Part shown: piece by piece, positions 31,601 through 40,815 of the stretch
How positions within the stretch are numbered: position 1 is the stretch's first letter
Layout of the letters: each line of letters begins with the position of its first letter
NCBI GenBank assembly: GCA_018136815.1
Contig: CM030940.1
Location: 1,680,213-1,744,212 of the forward strand
DNA: 64,000 nucleotides
Reading direction: 5' to 3'
From: Isochrysis galbana
Lineage: Eukaryota > Haptophyta > Isochrysidales > Isochrysidaceae
Made by a program: the position numbers and the translations under genes
Notes under the pieces: model-generated
Database searches by the model: none
What the model was told of the DNA's origin: nothing
What the model saw: the letters and a program-made list of their open reading frames with translations, nothing else

Positions 31601-31940
31601 CTCGACTCAGGAGCCATCAAAGGATCAGTCTAACGACATGAAGACCGCACCCTATGCACTTGCCCAGACCGTCTCGCGCACCTCGTTGGCTGCACCCGCG
31701 GCCCCGCCTACCTTTCCACAGAAGCCGGGGGCCGTTGCGGTGCCCAAGATCGATGACCTCGTTCGGAGATACGACACCTCTCCCGAGAAGGAGGCGGATC
31801 CTTTCCCATCGCCCCGCAAGGCGCCGGGCAATGGGGTTCCCGTCAAGCCACGCATGAAGCTACGGAATTTCTCGTCCATCTTCAACCAACGCAACAGCTC
31901 GGGCGAGATTCGACGCGAGGGCCTCGGGGAATGCTCGTGA
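28608..31940 (+). CDS. Tropomodulin-like LRR protein with repeated PSW...LRS motifs
   Basis: A single exon of 1110 residues begins MSLKERKAAYEASLLADAQD right after a CCT-rich leader. Two tropomodulin/leiomodin-type leucine-rich blocks are visible. One is at about 75-215 (IEILKLNSVGLDNSNAAAVAQLI, then LHGLQLEGNLLTEPGLLEIA). The other is at about 345-500 (ITMLNLESNGIQSEGIIALGEA, then ELRLANQRL). The rest is disordered and rich in Pro/Ala/Ser. Between residues about 735 and 910 a short motif of the form (P)SW-x-K-x-x-x-(L/M)RS recurs six times at 26-40 residue spacing. Examples are SWAKPQLRS, SWVTQPRLRS, DWTKLSKLRS, SWAKQPRMRS and SWVKQAQLRS; the sixth is degenerate. Tropomodulins cap or nucleate actin filaments, so an actin-linked role is plausible but inferred. 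Confidence 0.8.
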   Translation: MSLKERKAAYEASLLADAQDAVSQPKLGPVADAPPISLARIQSAYTLSAAALNSERGKGAAAPKLARAHSSGQFIEPPPTEELLETILACVARRETSWVDLTFHGEFTRLSQKAKSDIICRLAEAGEAIEILKLNSVGLDNSNAAAVAQLIRGNRKLHGLQLEGNLLTEPGLLEIAEAVHGHRTLSELSLASQKAALSTAAISRFIDAMEATPSLVSCNLGHLRDDTVRRRHQAANMANVEAMRQRRVAARSGATSPDSGGPVQRRAVSFDQRRSTPVKAPAVSVSTGLAEKQARVAGSIANVIRDATVVADWEAEARRVRNSEMFEYGHPSAGSPYEHLERGTAYVATGSVLWSRASLDDQLAVIRAFASNTTVRTVVMVNIATTGAASDALAKAWAEALKTNSTITMLNLESNGIQSEGIIALGEAVALPTCGLLELRLANQRLAGSQAAEEKLAEGVAQNRLLRTVTIDARSNRARELIIKTVNANIDEHRRAKRSGIAGTTSPHRLQPAIPSGCLQGERQPEQGPITAADLRSTELDPLAHAAGPTTDAAMTAQLSRAKPAAARRPARSARRRVETPAGGTTVSTEVHPPACMARPPPSPPAAAPAAAAVGGSIAGAGDGDLVRSFTWSPSMKTKDGQQPKVNIGAMAAEAGSRRLNNRVARMPTVPASPRVAGAEVPQEDAGEVTPASVALGSHPAAVVSSHVPQPQAGAAKPTVRKPPAPAQQSVPSPEPSWAKPQLRSATSPHTLAHAERKDVQPSWVTQPRLRSAPPPAASPASNEPCATLPHNTREETKAPPDWTKLSKLRSTASPAGEPPQVAAEPMDTDPRPSWAKQPRMRSVESSASQPKLSPSLKPGPSGSDVQPSWVKQAQLRSTSSAASQPVAYKAAEQGEGLPFDHSCLKPSQLRACQARSSQFLRPAPSGSDGVRSNVSRPVLQSNQATAGHVVPAQPASQPQAYTTRDVPSRSTNINSESNEPSSVSYRPCSVVQHATPASTQEPSKDQSNDMKTAPYALAQTVSRTSLAAPAAPPTFPQKPGAVAVPKIDDLVRRYDTSPEKEADPFPSPRKAPGNGVPVKPRMKLRNFSSIFNQRNSSGEIRREGLGECS

Positions 31941-32993
31941 AAATGCTGTGCAGTCTATCCCGGCGGCGCGCACGGACGGCTTTTGACCTAAATAGACAGG
32001 TTTAGATCACCGTATGCGGTGCCGGCCCTTGTGCCCCCCCATGAAGGCAGTGCTAGGAGAGCTGCGCGCCAAACACATGTTGGTATCTTACGATCGCTTT
32101 ACTTAGAAAGGACTTCGCCGGAAGATCTTAGCGTCTCGCAGGCCAAGTTGTAGGCCAGACTGGCATTGGGGCCGCACTTTCTTTAGGCAAGTTACATGGG
32201 ACGCCCGTTTGGCTTGCTCCGCGACGTTGAACGCCACCCCCTAAGGTCGCGTTCCGTCGAAAGTGGACCATCGAGTGTAGGCTTTATTTTATTTACACAT
32301 TTGTAGTTTAATCATGTACACTCACGACGTGATGGTATAAAAACCTTTTTAAAAAACATTTTAATATTCTCGCCTCACGCGTGGCACTGGGATACGCTTT
32401 CGTAGCCACGCCCATTCCTTTTCCTCACCCTCTATTGTGGACTGTGGAGTAGGTATGGTGAGTCTGTGAAAGGTTGCGGTTGTGGATCTGTAACATGGGA
32501 AGTATGATGCGAGGGGCGGGAGGAGCGACAGGAGGCAGCACGGGGAGGGAGCACGCGGACCGGCACTGGCGAACCATGAACCATGGGTTGGCATGACAGA
32601 GCGGGGCAGCACAGGGACAGACGGGGTGACACAGGGAGCGTCCTGGCGATGCCGCGGGAAGCAGAAGAAAGAATGATGAGAACATGAGAACAACACGGGG
32701 CGACAAGGGAATACGCACTCGGAAACCATAGGAATAAAGGGGAAACAAATGGAACGGGAAGGGAGCGGGCGCTGGAGGAGCGGGGGGGGAAACGGCGAAC
32801 GCGGAAAACCTCCGACCCTCTCTCTCTGGCCAAGGGAACAAGGGAACGCCGCGAAGGTACGAGAGAACGGCAGGAAGGGATCCCGGCTGCGAGTCGTGCG
32901 CGCGGCGCGCGGGAACTCGGGGCGGGAGGAGAGGGGAGGAATGGGGTGTGGGGGAGACACGCTCTAAAGATAGAGCGCGCGGCGGAAGAGGGG
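31941..32993. other. 3' flank and repeat-bearing spacer
   Basis: It contains a single end of the GGTCGCGTTCC TIR family at 32246-32271 (preceded by TAA). It also has a copy of the TTTTAATATTCTCGCCTCACGCG motif family at about 32350-32385. The open frames between 32432 and 33082 have no recognisable domain. Confidence 0.5.
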
Positions 32994-33881
32994 TAGGGGT
33001 AAGCACAAGTATCCCTCAAAAGACGCCCAAATATCCATGCAAAATATCTGCGATATATCCCTCGGGAAGCCCAAATATCCAAAAAATATCCTTCATTAAA
33101 ATCTTTGCATTAGGTATGTGTATGTGTAGATGTGTATGTAGCTAGTAGCTTAGCTAGGTTGCACAGCAACATGCAACATGTTAAAGCTACATACATGCAT
33201 ATATGTGTCACAAAGAGCACATCAAGAGCCCTCTTTCTTGCGTTTGTTGCGATTGTATCGCAACAACACCGACACTCCCAATTGATCCGACAACGACCGG
33301 TCCCGATTAGCACCAAACGAACACTGCATCCAAGAGAACACACGCTCACATGAAGAAGCAGAATTAGGAGAGAGGCAAAGTGTAATTCGAGCAGCCAATG
33401 CCCACGTGGGGAATTTCGAGTGGTTGGATGCCCACTGTGCTAGGACGTCTCTTGAAAAATATTCAATAAAAACTATTGTTATAGTTTTAGCGATGGAGCG
33501 CGCGCCGACCGCTCCCACTCCCCAGCCCCCCGCCGCCACGACACGGAGAAAGAAAACTACAACTATGGTAATGGTAATGGCGCAGTTTGATTATTTAAGT
33601 GAAGTGTTTGGAGCTGTGACATCAAGGGGTACCAAAGGTGGTGCGCGCGCCTGCGTGCTTGCTACGTGTTACGTGCCGTTGCTCTTTCCCTAGGAGATGC
33701 TGCTAGATGCTAGAGCAAACTACAGTTAGACCTGTGACCTGTGTACTGTTCAAGAACCCAAATATCAGCACGGATATCCTAGCAAGAGCCCAAATATCCC
33801 TGAAATATCTAGAGATATCCATATGGAGCAAATCCACCCAAATATCCAAGACAAATATCCGGATACTTCGGCTTACCCCTA
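32994..33881 (-). mobile_element. hAT transposon remnant with transposase C-terminal domain
   Basis: The ends TAGGGGTAAGC and GCTTACCCCTA form inverted repeats extending about 20 bp (TAGGGGTAAGCACAAGTATC). Flanking 8-mers AAGAGGGG and AAGAGGCC agree at six of eight positions, a decayed hAT duplication. Both ends carry several CCCAAATATCC subterminal repeats. On the minus strand, about 33465-33222, the frame reads FPTWALAARITLCLSPNSAS, then SCERVFSW and LSDQLGVSVLLRYN. This is the hAT C-terminal dimerisation domain pattern (SSxxSERVFS). The rest of the transposase is lost. A LINE 5' fragment is nested at 33471-33540. Confidence 0.85.
33471..33540 (+). mobile_element. Nested 5' fragment of the MERA non-LTR family
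   Basis: The box AACTATTGTTATAGTTT (33471-33487) precedes ATG 33493, encoding MERAPTAPTPQPPAATT before the homology stops. This gives a 5' end only, inside the hAT remnant. Confidence 0.75.
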
Positions 33882-34728
33882 AAGAGGCCGCGCCGGCCTC
33901 GATCAGCGCCTTGGCGCACCCGGCCTTGCCGTGGTCGCACGCGACGAGGAGGGCCGTCCGCCCCCTCGCGTTCAGCGAGCCGAGCGCGGCCCTCTTGCCG
34001 AGGAGCGCGCGCACGCACGCCTCGTTGCCGCCCCTGCACGCGTACATGAGGGCGCTCCACTCGTCCTTGTCGCGGGCGTCGAGCTCCGCCCCGCGCGCGA
34101 TCAGCTCGAGGGCGAAGCGGGGGGAGTGCTCGCAGGCCACCATCAAGGCGGTGGCGCCGTCTTCCGTCCGGTGGTCGAGCGGCGCCTTCGCGTCGAGCAG
34201 CAGGCGGAAGCACGCCTCGCTGCCGTACAGGCAGGCCGAGGGCAGCCCCTCCCCGAGCGCGGCTCCCGACTGGATGAGGGCGAGGGTGGCCTCCGCGTTG
34301 TCCATCTCGCACGCGAGCATGAGCGCCGTCGTCGAGCCGTCCTCCGAGTCGTCCGCCAGCCCGACCGACGCCCCCGCCTCCAGCAGAGCGAGGAAGCATT
34401 CGCGCTGGTTGTTGTGGATGGCCACCATGAGCGGCGTCGCCCTCAACTCCTCGTCGCCGATGCCGTAGTCGACGAGCGACGGGTCCAGCCGAATGGTCCA
34501 CTTCAGGGCCTCGACGAGCCCCCTGCCCGCGCACACGTACGCCAGCAACCTCCAAGGGGTACGCCTCGGCACGTCAGGGGGGCGGGTGAGGGCCAGGGCG
34601 TGCGCGAGGGGCTTGGAGCACTGCTCGAGCAGGTACTGCTCCGGGCCGCGCAGGTGATCCGCGAGCAGGTCGATGACGTCCAGCAGACGGACGGGCGCAG
34701 TGGGCGGCGGGGGGTCGACGGCGAGCAT
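33703..34728 (-). CDS. Ankyrin-repeat protein with transposon-derived C-terminus
   Basis: I chose ATG 34728 (MLAVDPPPPTAPVRLLDVID) because sequence upstream in the same frame is low-complexity. About 280 residues of host sequence carry at least six ankyrin repeats (TPLMVAIHNNQRECFLALLEAGA, then TTALMLACEMDNAEATLALI, ATALMVACEHSPRFALELI, WSALMYACRGGNEACVRALL and RTALLVACDHGKAGCAKALI). At EAGAAS the frame enters the end of the hAT remnant at 33881. It reads about 58 transposon-encoded residues to a stop at 33703, so the native C-terminus is lost or the gene is a pseudogene. Ankyrin arrays mediate protein-protein contacts; the specific partner is unknown. The repeats are high-quality and have no internal stops, so truncation looks recent. 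Confidence 0.72.
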   Translation of the reverse strand: MLAVDPPPPTAPVRLLDVIDLLADHLRGPEQYLLEQCSKPLAHALALTRPPDVPRRTPWRLLAYVCAGRGLVEALKWTIRLDPSLVDYGIGDEELRATPLMVAIHNNQRECFLALLEAGASVGLADDSEDGSTTALMLACEMDNAEATLALIQSGAALGEGLPSACLYGSEACFRLLLDAKAPLDHRTEDGATALMVACEHSPRFALELIARGAELDARDKDEWSALMYACRGGNEACVRALLGKRAALGSLNARGRTALLVACDHGKAGCAKALIEAGAASLGVSRSIRIFVLDIWVDLLHMDISRYFRDIWALARISVLIFGFLNSTQVTGLTVVCSSI

Positions 34729-35532
34729 CGGCGGGGCGGAAGGGCGGCGGGGCGGAAGGGCGGCGGGATGGGATGGGGGAGGGCGGGGCGGAGGTGGAGA
34801 GAGGCGAGAGGATCGCGCGCCGGGGGCTGGGGGTGGGGCTGGATGGGGTAGAGGGGCTGTGGGATGGGGGCTATGGATGGGAAGGGGGGGGGGTCGGACA
34901 GAGGACCCGCGCAGGACACACCCCCGCCGCTCCACTCGATAGGGAAGAAAAGCGCGCGCGAGGGAGTCCTGGCGGCGCGGGGGCGAGTCCGCGCGGTGAA
35001 AAAAGAATAAAGCGCGCGGGGCGAGAGAAGAAAGCGCGCGCGCGCGCCGCCGCGCGCATTCTGTCAGATTGACCCCTCGCGCGAGCGGTGGGAGGGGGAA
35101 AGCGCGCGCACGCGCGCAGTGGGGGGAGGGAATGACGTGCGCTACCGGGCAGCCCTTCGCGGTGCGCGCGCGCGGCCTCGCCTTCACGCAGTGCCTCCAG
35201 GAGGGCGCCGACACCATCGGCGACTACGTGCGCAAGCACGGGCGATGGACATAGAGAACAAATCCGTTTAGCGAACGAGGAAATCAAACAACTCAGACAA
35301 GAAATACAAGATTTGGCGATGACCCCCGATACCACCACAAGGACTCGGTAAAGAGGTCGTTTGACTTGACTGTTCGAAGAGATAACCCGCGGGACACGGG
35401 AACTGTTCTGAGGGTGCTTCATTTTTTTGGGGGGTGGGGGGTCGCTTGTTTTTTGACGCGGGGTGGAAAGCGCGCGCAAAAAGCGCGCGCGTTTAGCTCG
35501 GGCTCTCTCTCTCCTGCCGCCGGTTCTCTCCT
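34729..35532. other. GC-rich spacer with two weak ORFs
   Basis: Purine-rich and CGCG-rich sequence with no firm gene. A plus frame (35069-35254) ends with the orderly segment RARGLAFTQCLQEGADTIGDYV, which could be a first exon of unknown identity. A short frame at 35257-35349 reads EQIRLANEEIKQLRQEIQDL, a coiled-coil gag-like piece. Confidence 0.3.
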
Positions 35533-36437
35533 AGGTCGTTTGCCTTCATTTGGTACCCCTCGTTTCCCAATACGCAATGCTGCAGCCTTCCCCGCCGAGT
35601 GGTGCAGCGCCCCGAGAAAGTTATTGGTTTCCCCCCCTACCCCCTCACGCGGAAAGTTGTCAGATTCCGAATACGGGGGTCTCGCCCTTCCCCCACTCTG
35701 TGACCCCTTGCCGCGTGAGGGGCGTAGAGTCGACGGCTCGCCGACCCGTGCCGTCGAGGAGCTCTTTGTCGACGATCGACTCCGCGCGGAAGAGGAGCGC
35801 CGCCGCCTCCACCCGGCGGTGCCGCACGGCCATGTGGGCTCCCGGCTCACCGGCGGCCTCTGGCTCCGTGTGCATCGCGTGGTGTGTTTCTCCCTCCTCC
35901 CCCCCCCATCGGCCCTCCCTCCTCCCCCCCCCATCGGCCCTCCCTCCCACGAAACAAGGCACCCCCCCCCCCGCTCTCGCAGGTAAGCGGGCTTTGCGGT
36001 GGCCGCCACCGGCGTCGCGCTCGCCGTCGCGTGGGTGCCCCGAGGGCGCCACTTCTCGCACCCCCATCATACGCTCGGGGCCGTCGCCTTCGCCCTCGCC
36101 CTCGCCCTGCTGCAGCCGCTCAACGCGCTCGTGCGCGGCCCGCCCGCCGCCCGCACCACACGCCGCGCCGTGTGGCGGGTCGCGCACAAGGGGACGGGCT
36201 ACGCCATGCTCGCCGTGGGCGTCTACCAGGCCCTCTCGGGGCGCGCCCTCATGCCGAGCCAAGGCGACGCCGTTATCGTCGCGTACGGGGTGCTCCTGGG
36301 CCTCTTCTTGGGGGTGCTCGCGGGGGGGGGGAGGGGGGCTCATGGTAGGGTGAGAGTCCCCACCAGGAGGGGATTTCTTTTATACCGACGCATCGCGTAT
36401 TTGGAAACGAGGGGTACCAAATGAAGGCAAACGACCT
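35533..36437. mobile_element. 905-bp TIR element carrying a host-gene fragment
   Basis: AGGTCGTTTGCCTTCATTTG (35533-) is repeated inverted at the right end (36437). Similarity continues through GGTACCCCTCGTTTCC to about 48 bp. No target duplication is apparent. There is no transposase. The interior holds a cytochrome b561-like coding fragment, so it looks like a gene-capturing (Pack-type) non-autonomous element. Confidence 0.65.
35755..36345 (+). pseudogene. Cytochrome b561-like fragment captured in a TIR element
   Basis: The plus frame from 36001 encodes AATGVALAVAWVPRGRHFSHPHHTLG, then ALALALLQPLNALVR and WRVAHKGTGYAMLAVGVYQALSG. These are transmembrane helices with the paired His residues (PHHTLG and AHKG) of the DOMON/ferric-reductase-type b561 family, and LLQPLNAL is a family hallmark. 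An upstream piece ending LTGGLWLRVHR (about 35865-35878) matches the preceding exon of such genes. I could not join it to the main piece with a canonical in-phase intron. The N-terminal DOMON part and the last helices are missing. Heme-binding electron transfer is the family function; this copy is probably non-functional. Confidence 0.65.
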
Positions 36438-36483
36438 GGCCATCGAGGCCGTCAGCGTCTCCGAAGTCGTCTCCACCATGACC

Positions 36484-36501
36484 CTATCGTTATAACGATA
36501 G
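36484..36501. repeat. Perfect 18-bp palindrome CTATCGTTATAACGATAG
   Basis: The palindrome resembles the 5' box of the MERA non-LTR family (AACTATCGTTATAGTTT) but no MERA-type ORF follows. It lies about 280 bp upstream of the LRR/J-domain gene. Confidence 0.8.
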
Positions 36502-36776
36502 TTGAAGTTGACGCGACGGGGGGGAGGAATATGAAACGTGTACCGAGAGGATGAGCTAAAGTACCCGGCGCCCCGTGGCATCAGGGCTCCGTTCGTTGTT
36601 ATCAGTTGCACTGTGTCGAGGGCACGGTCCATGACAAAAGCATCGTGTGTGGGTGGGTATGTGGGTATGTGGTTATGTCCCCCGCCAGTAAAAAAGAAAA
36701 CAGGGCAAGAAAAGATATAAATACCGGGTCTGCCCCCCCCCCCCCCCCCCCCCACCTCCCTCTCTCTCGCGCGCGC

Positions 36777-39166
36777 ATGCCGTCGGCCAGCCGCTTGGAG
36801 CTTGTGCTCTCCTCACATGGCGACTACTCGCGGAGCGCGCTGCGTGAGGTGCCGGCAGGGCTACCCGACGGACTCACGCGGCTCGACCTCTCGCATAATG
36901 AACTGGCTGAGCTTAGCCCTCTGGGCTGGCTTGGCGAGCTGACAGAGCTGCGGCTGGCCGACAACCTCCTCAGCTCACCTGCCCTCCACCGCTCCGGGCC
37001 TCTGCCGCCAGCACTCCGGTTGCTCGACCTCTCGAGCAACCGTCTTGTTGCACTGCCACCCGCCGTGCTCCGCCTATCTTCCTTGCTCTTGTTGCAGCTC
37101 GGCGGCCAGCGGCTGCGCATGCTCCCGCGGCAGCTCTCCCAGCTTGCCGCTCTTGTGCAACTGGAGGCACAGAACAACGAGCTGACGGAGGCCCTCGTGC
37201 TCGATGAGCCTGGGCTGCCGCAGCTTCGGAGGCTCAACCTGTGCGGTAACAGACTACGAGAGCTTAGGCTCTCCGCAGGCGGCGCCGTCCCATGCCTGAC
37301 TGATCTTGATCTCGGCTCAAACTCAATCAAGGTGTGGCCAGATGCGCTCAGCAAACTCCCAGGGCTACGTCGGCTCTCGTTAGAGAACAATGGTCTCACC
37401 TCCTTGCGCTCTACCTCGTCGTTGCCCAACCGCCGGATATGGATGCCCACAAGTGCAATTCATCAGCTCTCGGAGCTTTCACAGCTGAATCTTGCTCGAA
37501 ACAGCTTGTCCGCGCTCCCGTTAGAGATCCAGCAGCTCAAACATCTAGACAGCCTTGATGTGAGCTGCCTCTTGCCCTCTTGGTTGCGCCCGTGCATATT
37601 GCGCACTGCTTCACGTTAGCTCACTCGGCATGCTCCCGCATGAGGGAGGCGGTCGTGATCAGCTCGCCCGCACAGCTCACCCACAGGTCGTTTGAACATC
37701 TCAGCGCGTTCTGACCTCGTGCCGCTTGTCACTCGTAGTTGCGCTGCAACCCTCTTGATGACGAATCCATTTCACTCATTCGGCTCCACTGCGAAGCGAT
37801 CAGTGCACGCCTATCCCTCTCGAGCTTGTCTCAGCTGTTCGCCGGCATTGTAGTAGGCGACAGGACAGCCGCATGGCACCACCCGACACTCTTGCGCAAT
37901 GGCATCACGGCGGTGGTCTCCATTGCCCCGCTGCCCGTGAATGGTGTGGAGATGTCACGTCTTGCGACGCGGTACGGCGAGGAGCTTGCAATGCTTGGAC
38001 TTTCCGTCTCTCAAAGCACAGGTGCTAGTGCCGATGCGCAGAGTGAGATCCCGCAGGGGCACGAGGAGGCGACGATGTGCTTTTCCACATTGGATGAAGC
38101 ACCCAAGCAACCACTTTCAACGTGTACGGCGCACGCATCCTCACGCTTGGCATCGGATCAGGCCAACCTGTCGCTTGCCGAACTCAAGAAAGCCTTCCAT
38201 ACCGCGGCTCTTCGCTGTCATCCGGATAAGCGTCCGGTCGAGGAGAGAGAAGCTGCGACGTCACACTTTGCAAAGCTCAGGGACGCGTACAAACGGCTTG
38301 CCACTGCCTTGCAGGTTGAGGCCCGGGCGTTGCCCAACTTTCCGAATGTTTCGTACCATTTAATAGATGTGGCCGAGGAGCAGCTTCCAGTTCTCACAGG
38401 TAGTACGGAGCAAGTGATTAAGGCAATTGATGCACTTGAAGTTGACAACCCTATAGGAGAGCGGAGCACTTCTGCAACGTCCCAGCACGAGGGAGATGAC
38501 CATGCTAACGATGCATTGGCATTGTGTGAGAGACTAGGCACAGCGGCAATGTTCATGGCAGAAGCCGCATCATCTGATGGTACGATACTCTTGCATCCAG
38601 GCGAGCTTTCATCGGAGCTGGCGCGGCCGCTTACGTCAGCCTTACTGCACATCTACCTTGTCCTCACCGGAGAAACACTCGGCTCCGCCTCACGACGGAT
38701 CGACGCAGCAGCCGGCCCGCCGTTCATTGCATCAGCTGCGTTCGATGGATGGCGACATGGATACACATTTAGGAGCGGAGCTTCAGGCATTGGTTACTAT
38801 CGGGAAGGCGGGGATGGAGCAGGTCATATCAGTGGTGGGTTAACCTCCTTACCCTCAGGGCTGTGCCGTGCGCTTCAAGCGTACTCTGAAATACTCGTAA
38901 GGCGGGCGCACGTGGTCGAAGAAGAAGAAGGTGCGAGAGACGCTGGAATTGTGGATCATCACACCGCATCGTCTGCAGTTGGTTCCGACTTTGATTACGC
39001 ACGCACCTTTTCCCTGTCCTCGAACTCGAGCGCGGAGGCCGTGAAAGTTATCACCGTGCAAGCGAAAGGAGGCCAAGCGTTCTCTGCCATTGTTGAGCAC
39101 GCTCCCGGTGCACGTCTCGAGGACATCGATGGAAGTTGTTGCGTGCGTTCGACTGCGGTGGGTTGA
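36777..39166 (+). CDS. LRR protein with phosphatase-like domain split by a J domain
   Basis: Two exons (36777-37559 and 37739-39166) join in phase 0: SLD|LRCNPLDDES completes the last LRR. The product is 736 aa. Residues 1 to about 275 are canonical leucine-rich repeats (LTRLDLSHNELAELSPLGWL, LRLLDLSSNRLVALPPAVL, LRRLSLENNGLTSL). Residues about 285-350 resemble the start of a dual-specificity phosphatase (LLRNGITAVVSIAPLPVN), continued at about 460-585 (FPNVSYHLIDVAEEQ, then GTILLHPGELSSELARPLTS). The expected HC-x5-R loop reads HPGELSSE, so the catalytic Cys and Arg are absent. Between the halves sits a J domain (about 403-450): LAELKKAFHTAALRCHPDKR with HPD at 422-424, then HFAKLRDAYKRL. 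An Hsp70 co-chaperone with ligand-binding LRR is inferred. A 23-base C run lies just upstream of the ATG. Confidence 0.78.
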
Positions 39167-39908
39167 TTCTGGGCTCTGAATACACATTTTTTCTTGCGAA
39201 TGAGGCGGTTTGGGCTCGGAAGGCATGACTCTGGAGTAGTAGAGCGAGTGTTCTCAGGACTTCATGCTGGTCCGAGCCGAACGGTGGCGCCTCCTCAATC
39301 AGCAGTGCTTTACACGGCCATTTGCCGGTGGTTGGCGTGGAGTAGCCGGTGTGAGGCTACCGACCTCATGTGCATGAGCGCGGCGTAGTGCCACGAACGA
39401 ATAAGAAGAGTACATTGCCTTGGCCCGCCAAGGATTTAGACTCCGGTAGGTGCAAGGTGTAATTCAATTCCGACGGTGTTGCGCCGGTCGCCGGCCGCGA
39501 AGCGGGCGCCGAGAGAATTTGACATAGTGAGAAGTGGGGGGGTGTCGCATCCGCGATCGACTCTCTACTTTTACAATGACTGACCGACTGGCTGACCCGC
39601 GCTCTTTCGCATAAGAACCTTTCCTGTCGCGTCGCGTTTCCTCCTGGCTGTCTCGCCTGTCGCCTGCTTTGCACTAGGGGCTAGGGGGGTGCGTGCGAGA
39701 ACGTTCACGCACCCATTTGTAGAGGTGGGAGAGAGTGGGTTAAAAACTCTTGTTGATTGTTGATCCGGAGGCCCACATTTTTTATCGTCGGACCGGGGGC
39801 CCAGGACGCCAGGACGCACACAAGACACAAGGTGCGCGCCCCGGATTCGAACTCCTCAGCACTTGCAGCCCACGACGGGTCTGCTACGCACTAAGCTACT
39901 AAGGTAGG
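39167..39908 (-). repeat. Retroelement debris with a tRNA-like (SINE-type) segment
   Basis: An LTR-start motif TGTCGCATCCGCGATCGAC occurs at about 39544 (+). On the minus strand, 39895-39840, the sequence has box A-like TAGCTTAGTGCG and box B-like AGTTCGAATCC separated by about 33 bases, as in a tRNA. The T-stem does not pair well, so this is a tRNA-derived SINE or pseudo-tRNA rather than a functional gene. Confidence 0.45.
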
Positions 39909-40470
39909 TGTCGCATTCGCGAATCGACCCACTCGTTAGGCTTCGCTCTTACATCGACTTTTGGGTGCAATTGTGAAACGTCGATTTTTTCCGTCCCCAC
40001 CTCGTATCGGTATCGGAGTGTTTGGGTTTGATTTCGGTCGAGTTACGTGAGAAAGTCGTGGGGCGAGAGTCGGAGTGTTTTCATGGGTGTCTGTGTCCGT
40101 CCGTCGTCCTGTCGTCAGTCGTCATCCGTCACTCTCGCTCTCGTCGCTCTCGCTCTCGTCTAACGCTCATACCCTTCCATCTCGCCTCTCCTCGCCAACC
40201 CCTGCCATCACAGCCCTCCTCTCACTCGCCCTCGCCTCTCGCCTCTCGCCGCTCGCTCGATGTCGCTTTCGCCGCCGTCCTCGCCCTCGCCCCTCGCCCA
40301 AGCCCACCTGCCCGCCTTCCTTTGCTGAAGGGCTTCAGCCCGTCAGCACCTCCGAAGTCGTTCCCAGCCCGTCAGCACCTCCGAAGTCGTTCCCTCAGCC
40401 GCGCCTGCCGCCGGCTTGGCCCCTTCCTCATTGCCCTCAGGCCCTATGGGCTATCCCAATTCGTCACTAG
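39909..40470 (+). mobile_element. LTR retroelement fragment: LTR, leader and gag start
   Basis: It begins TGTCGCATTCGCGAATCGAC at 39909 and shares its leader (GAGTGTTTGGGTTTGATTT..., about 40015-40090) with the minus-strand copy at 24603-23640. At 40260 it reaches ATGTCGCTTTCGCC, the gag-like start, whose frame is disrupted within about 70 bp. A duplicated CCCGTCAGCACCTCCGAAG segment occurs at about 40339-40390. Confidence 0.65.
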
Positions 40471-40659
40471 ACTTACTTCGCCGATGCTCAAAAGGCTCAG
40501 AATTAATACAAATACACAAATACACAGAATATCTTTGCGGCGTCCACCCTCGCCCTCTCTTACGACCTCGACCCAGAGCATTCAACATTCAAAAGTCAAA
40601 AGGCCTGCCCTGAACCCGAACCCGAGGCGAACCCGCACTCTGAACCAGGCCCACGGTAG

Positions 40660-40815
40660 CGCACCTAGGCCGCACCCCGGATACCGAAGACAAAGGAATG
40701 ACGGGGGGAAGGGAGGAGCTGGAGGGGGGGAAGAAAAAAAAACATCTGAAGATTCTGGGGTAACACCTACTAAAAAAACCTTCTAATATTCTCACCGCAC
40801 TCGCGGCGAATGGAA
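40660..40815. repeat. Dispersed repeat family (GAAGACAAAGGAATG / ACATCTGAAGATTC / CTTCTAATATTCTC)
   Basis: Three linked motifs recur. GATACCGAAGACAAAGGAAT recurs at about 45770 and 52273. The A-rich ACATCTGAAGATTC appears as its complement at 45883-45905 and 52391-52413. AAAAACCTTCTAATATTCTC with CGCACTCGCGGCGAATGG recurs at 59630-59672, with weaker copies at 32345 and 45190. The ordered arrangement suggests one short interspersed element. Confidence 0.6.

Noticed and set aside
35999..36424. Intact host cytochrome b561 gene
   Set aside because: Only part of the domain is present. The upstream exon cannot be joined in phase with canonical sites, and the whole piece lies between transposon-like inverted repeats.
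39840..39900. Functional tRNA gene on the minus strand
   Set aside because: Box A and B are present, but the T-stem and acceptor stem do not pair, so it is recorded only as tRNA-like/SINE material.
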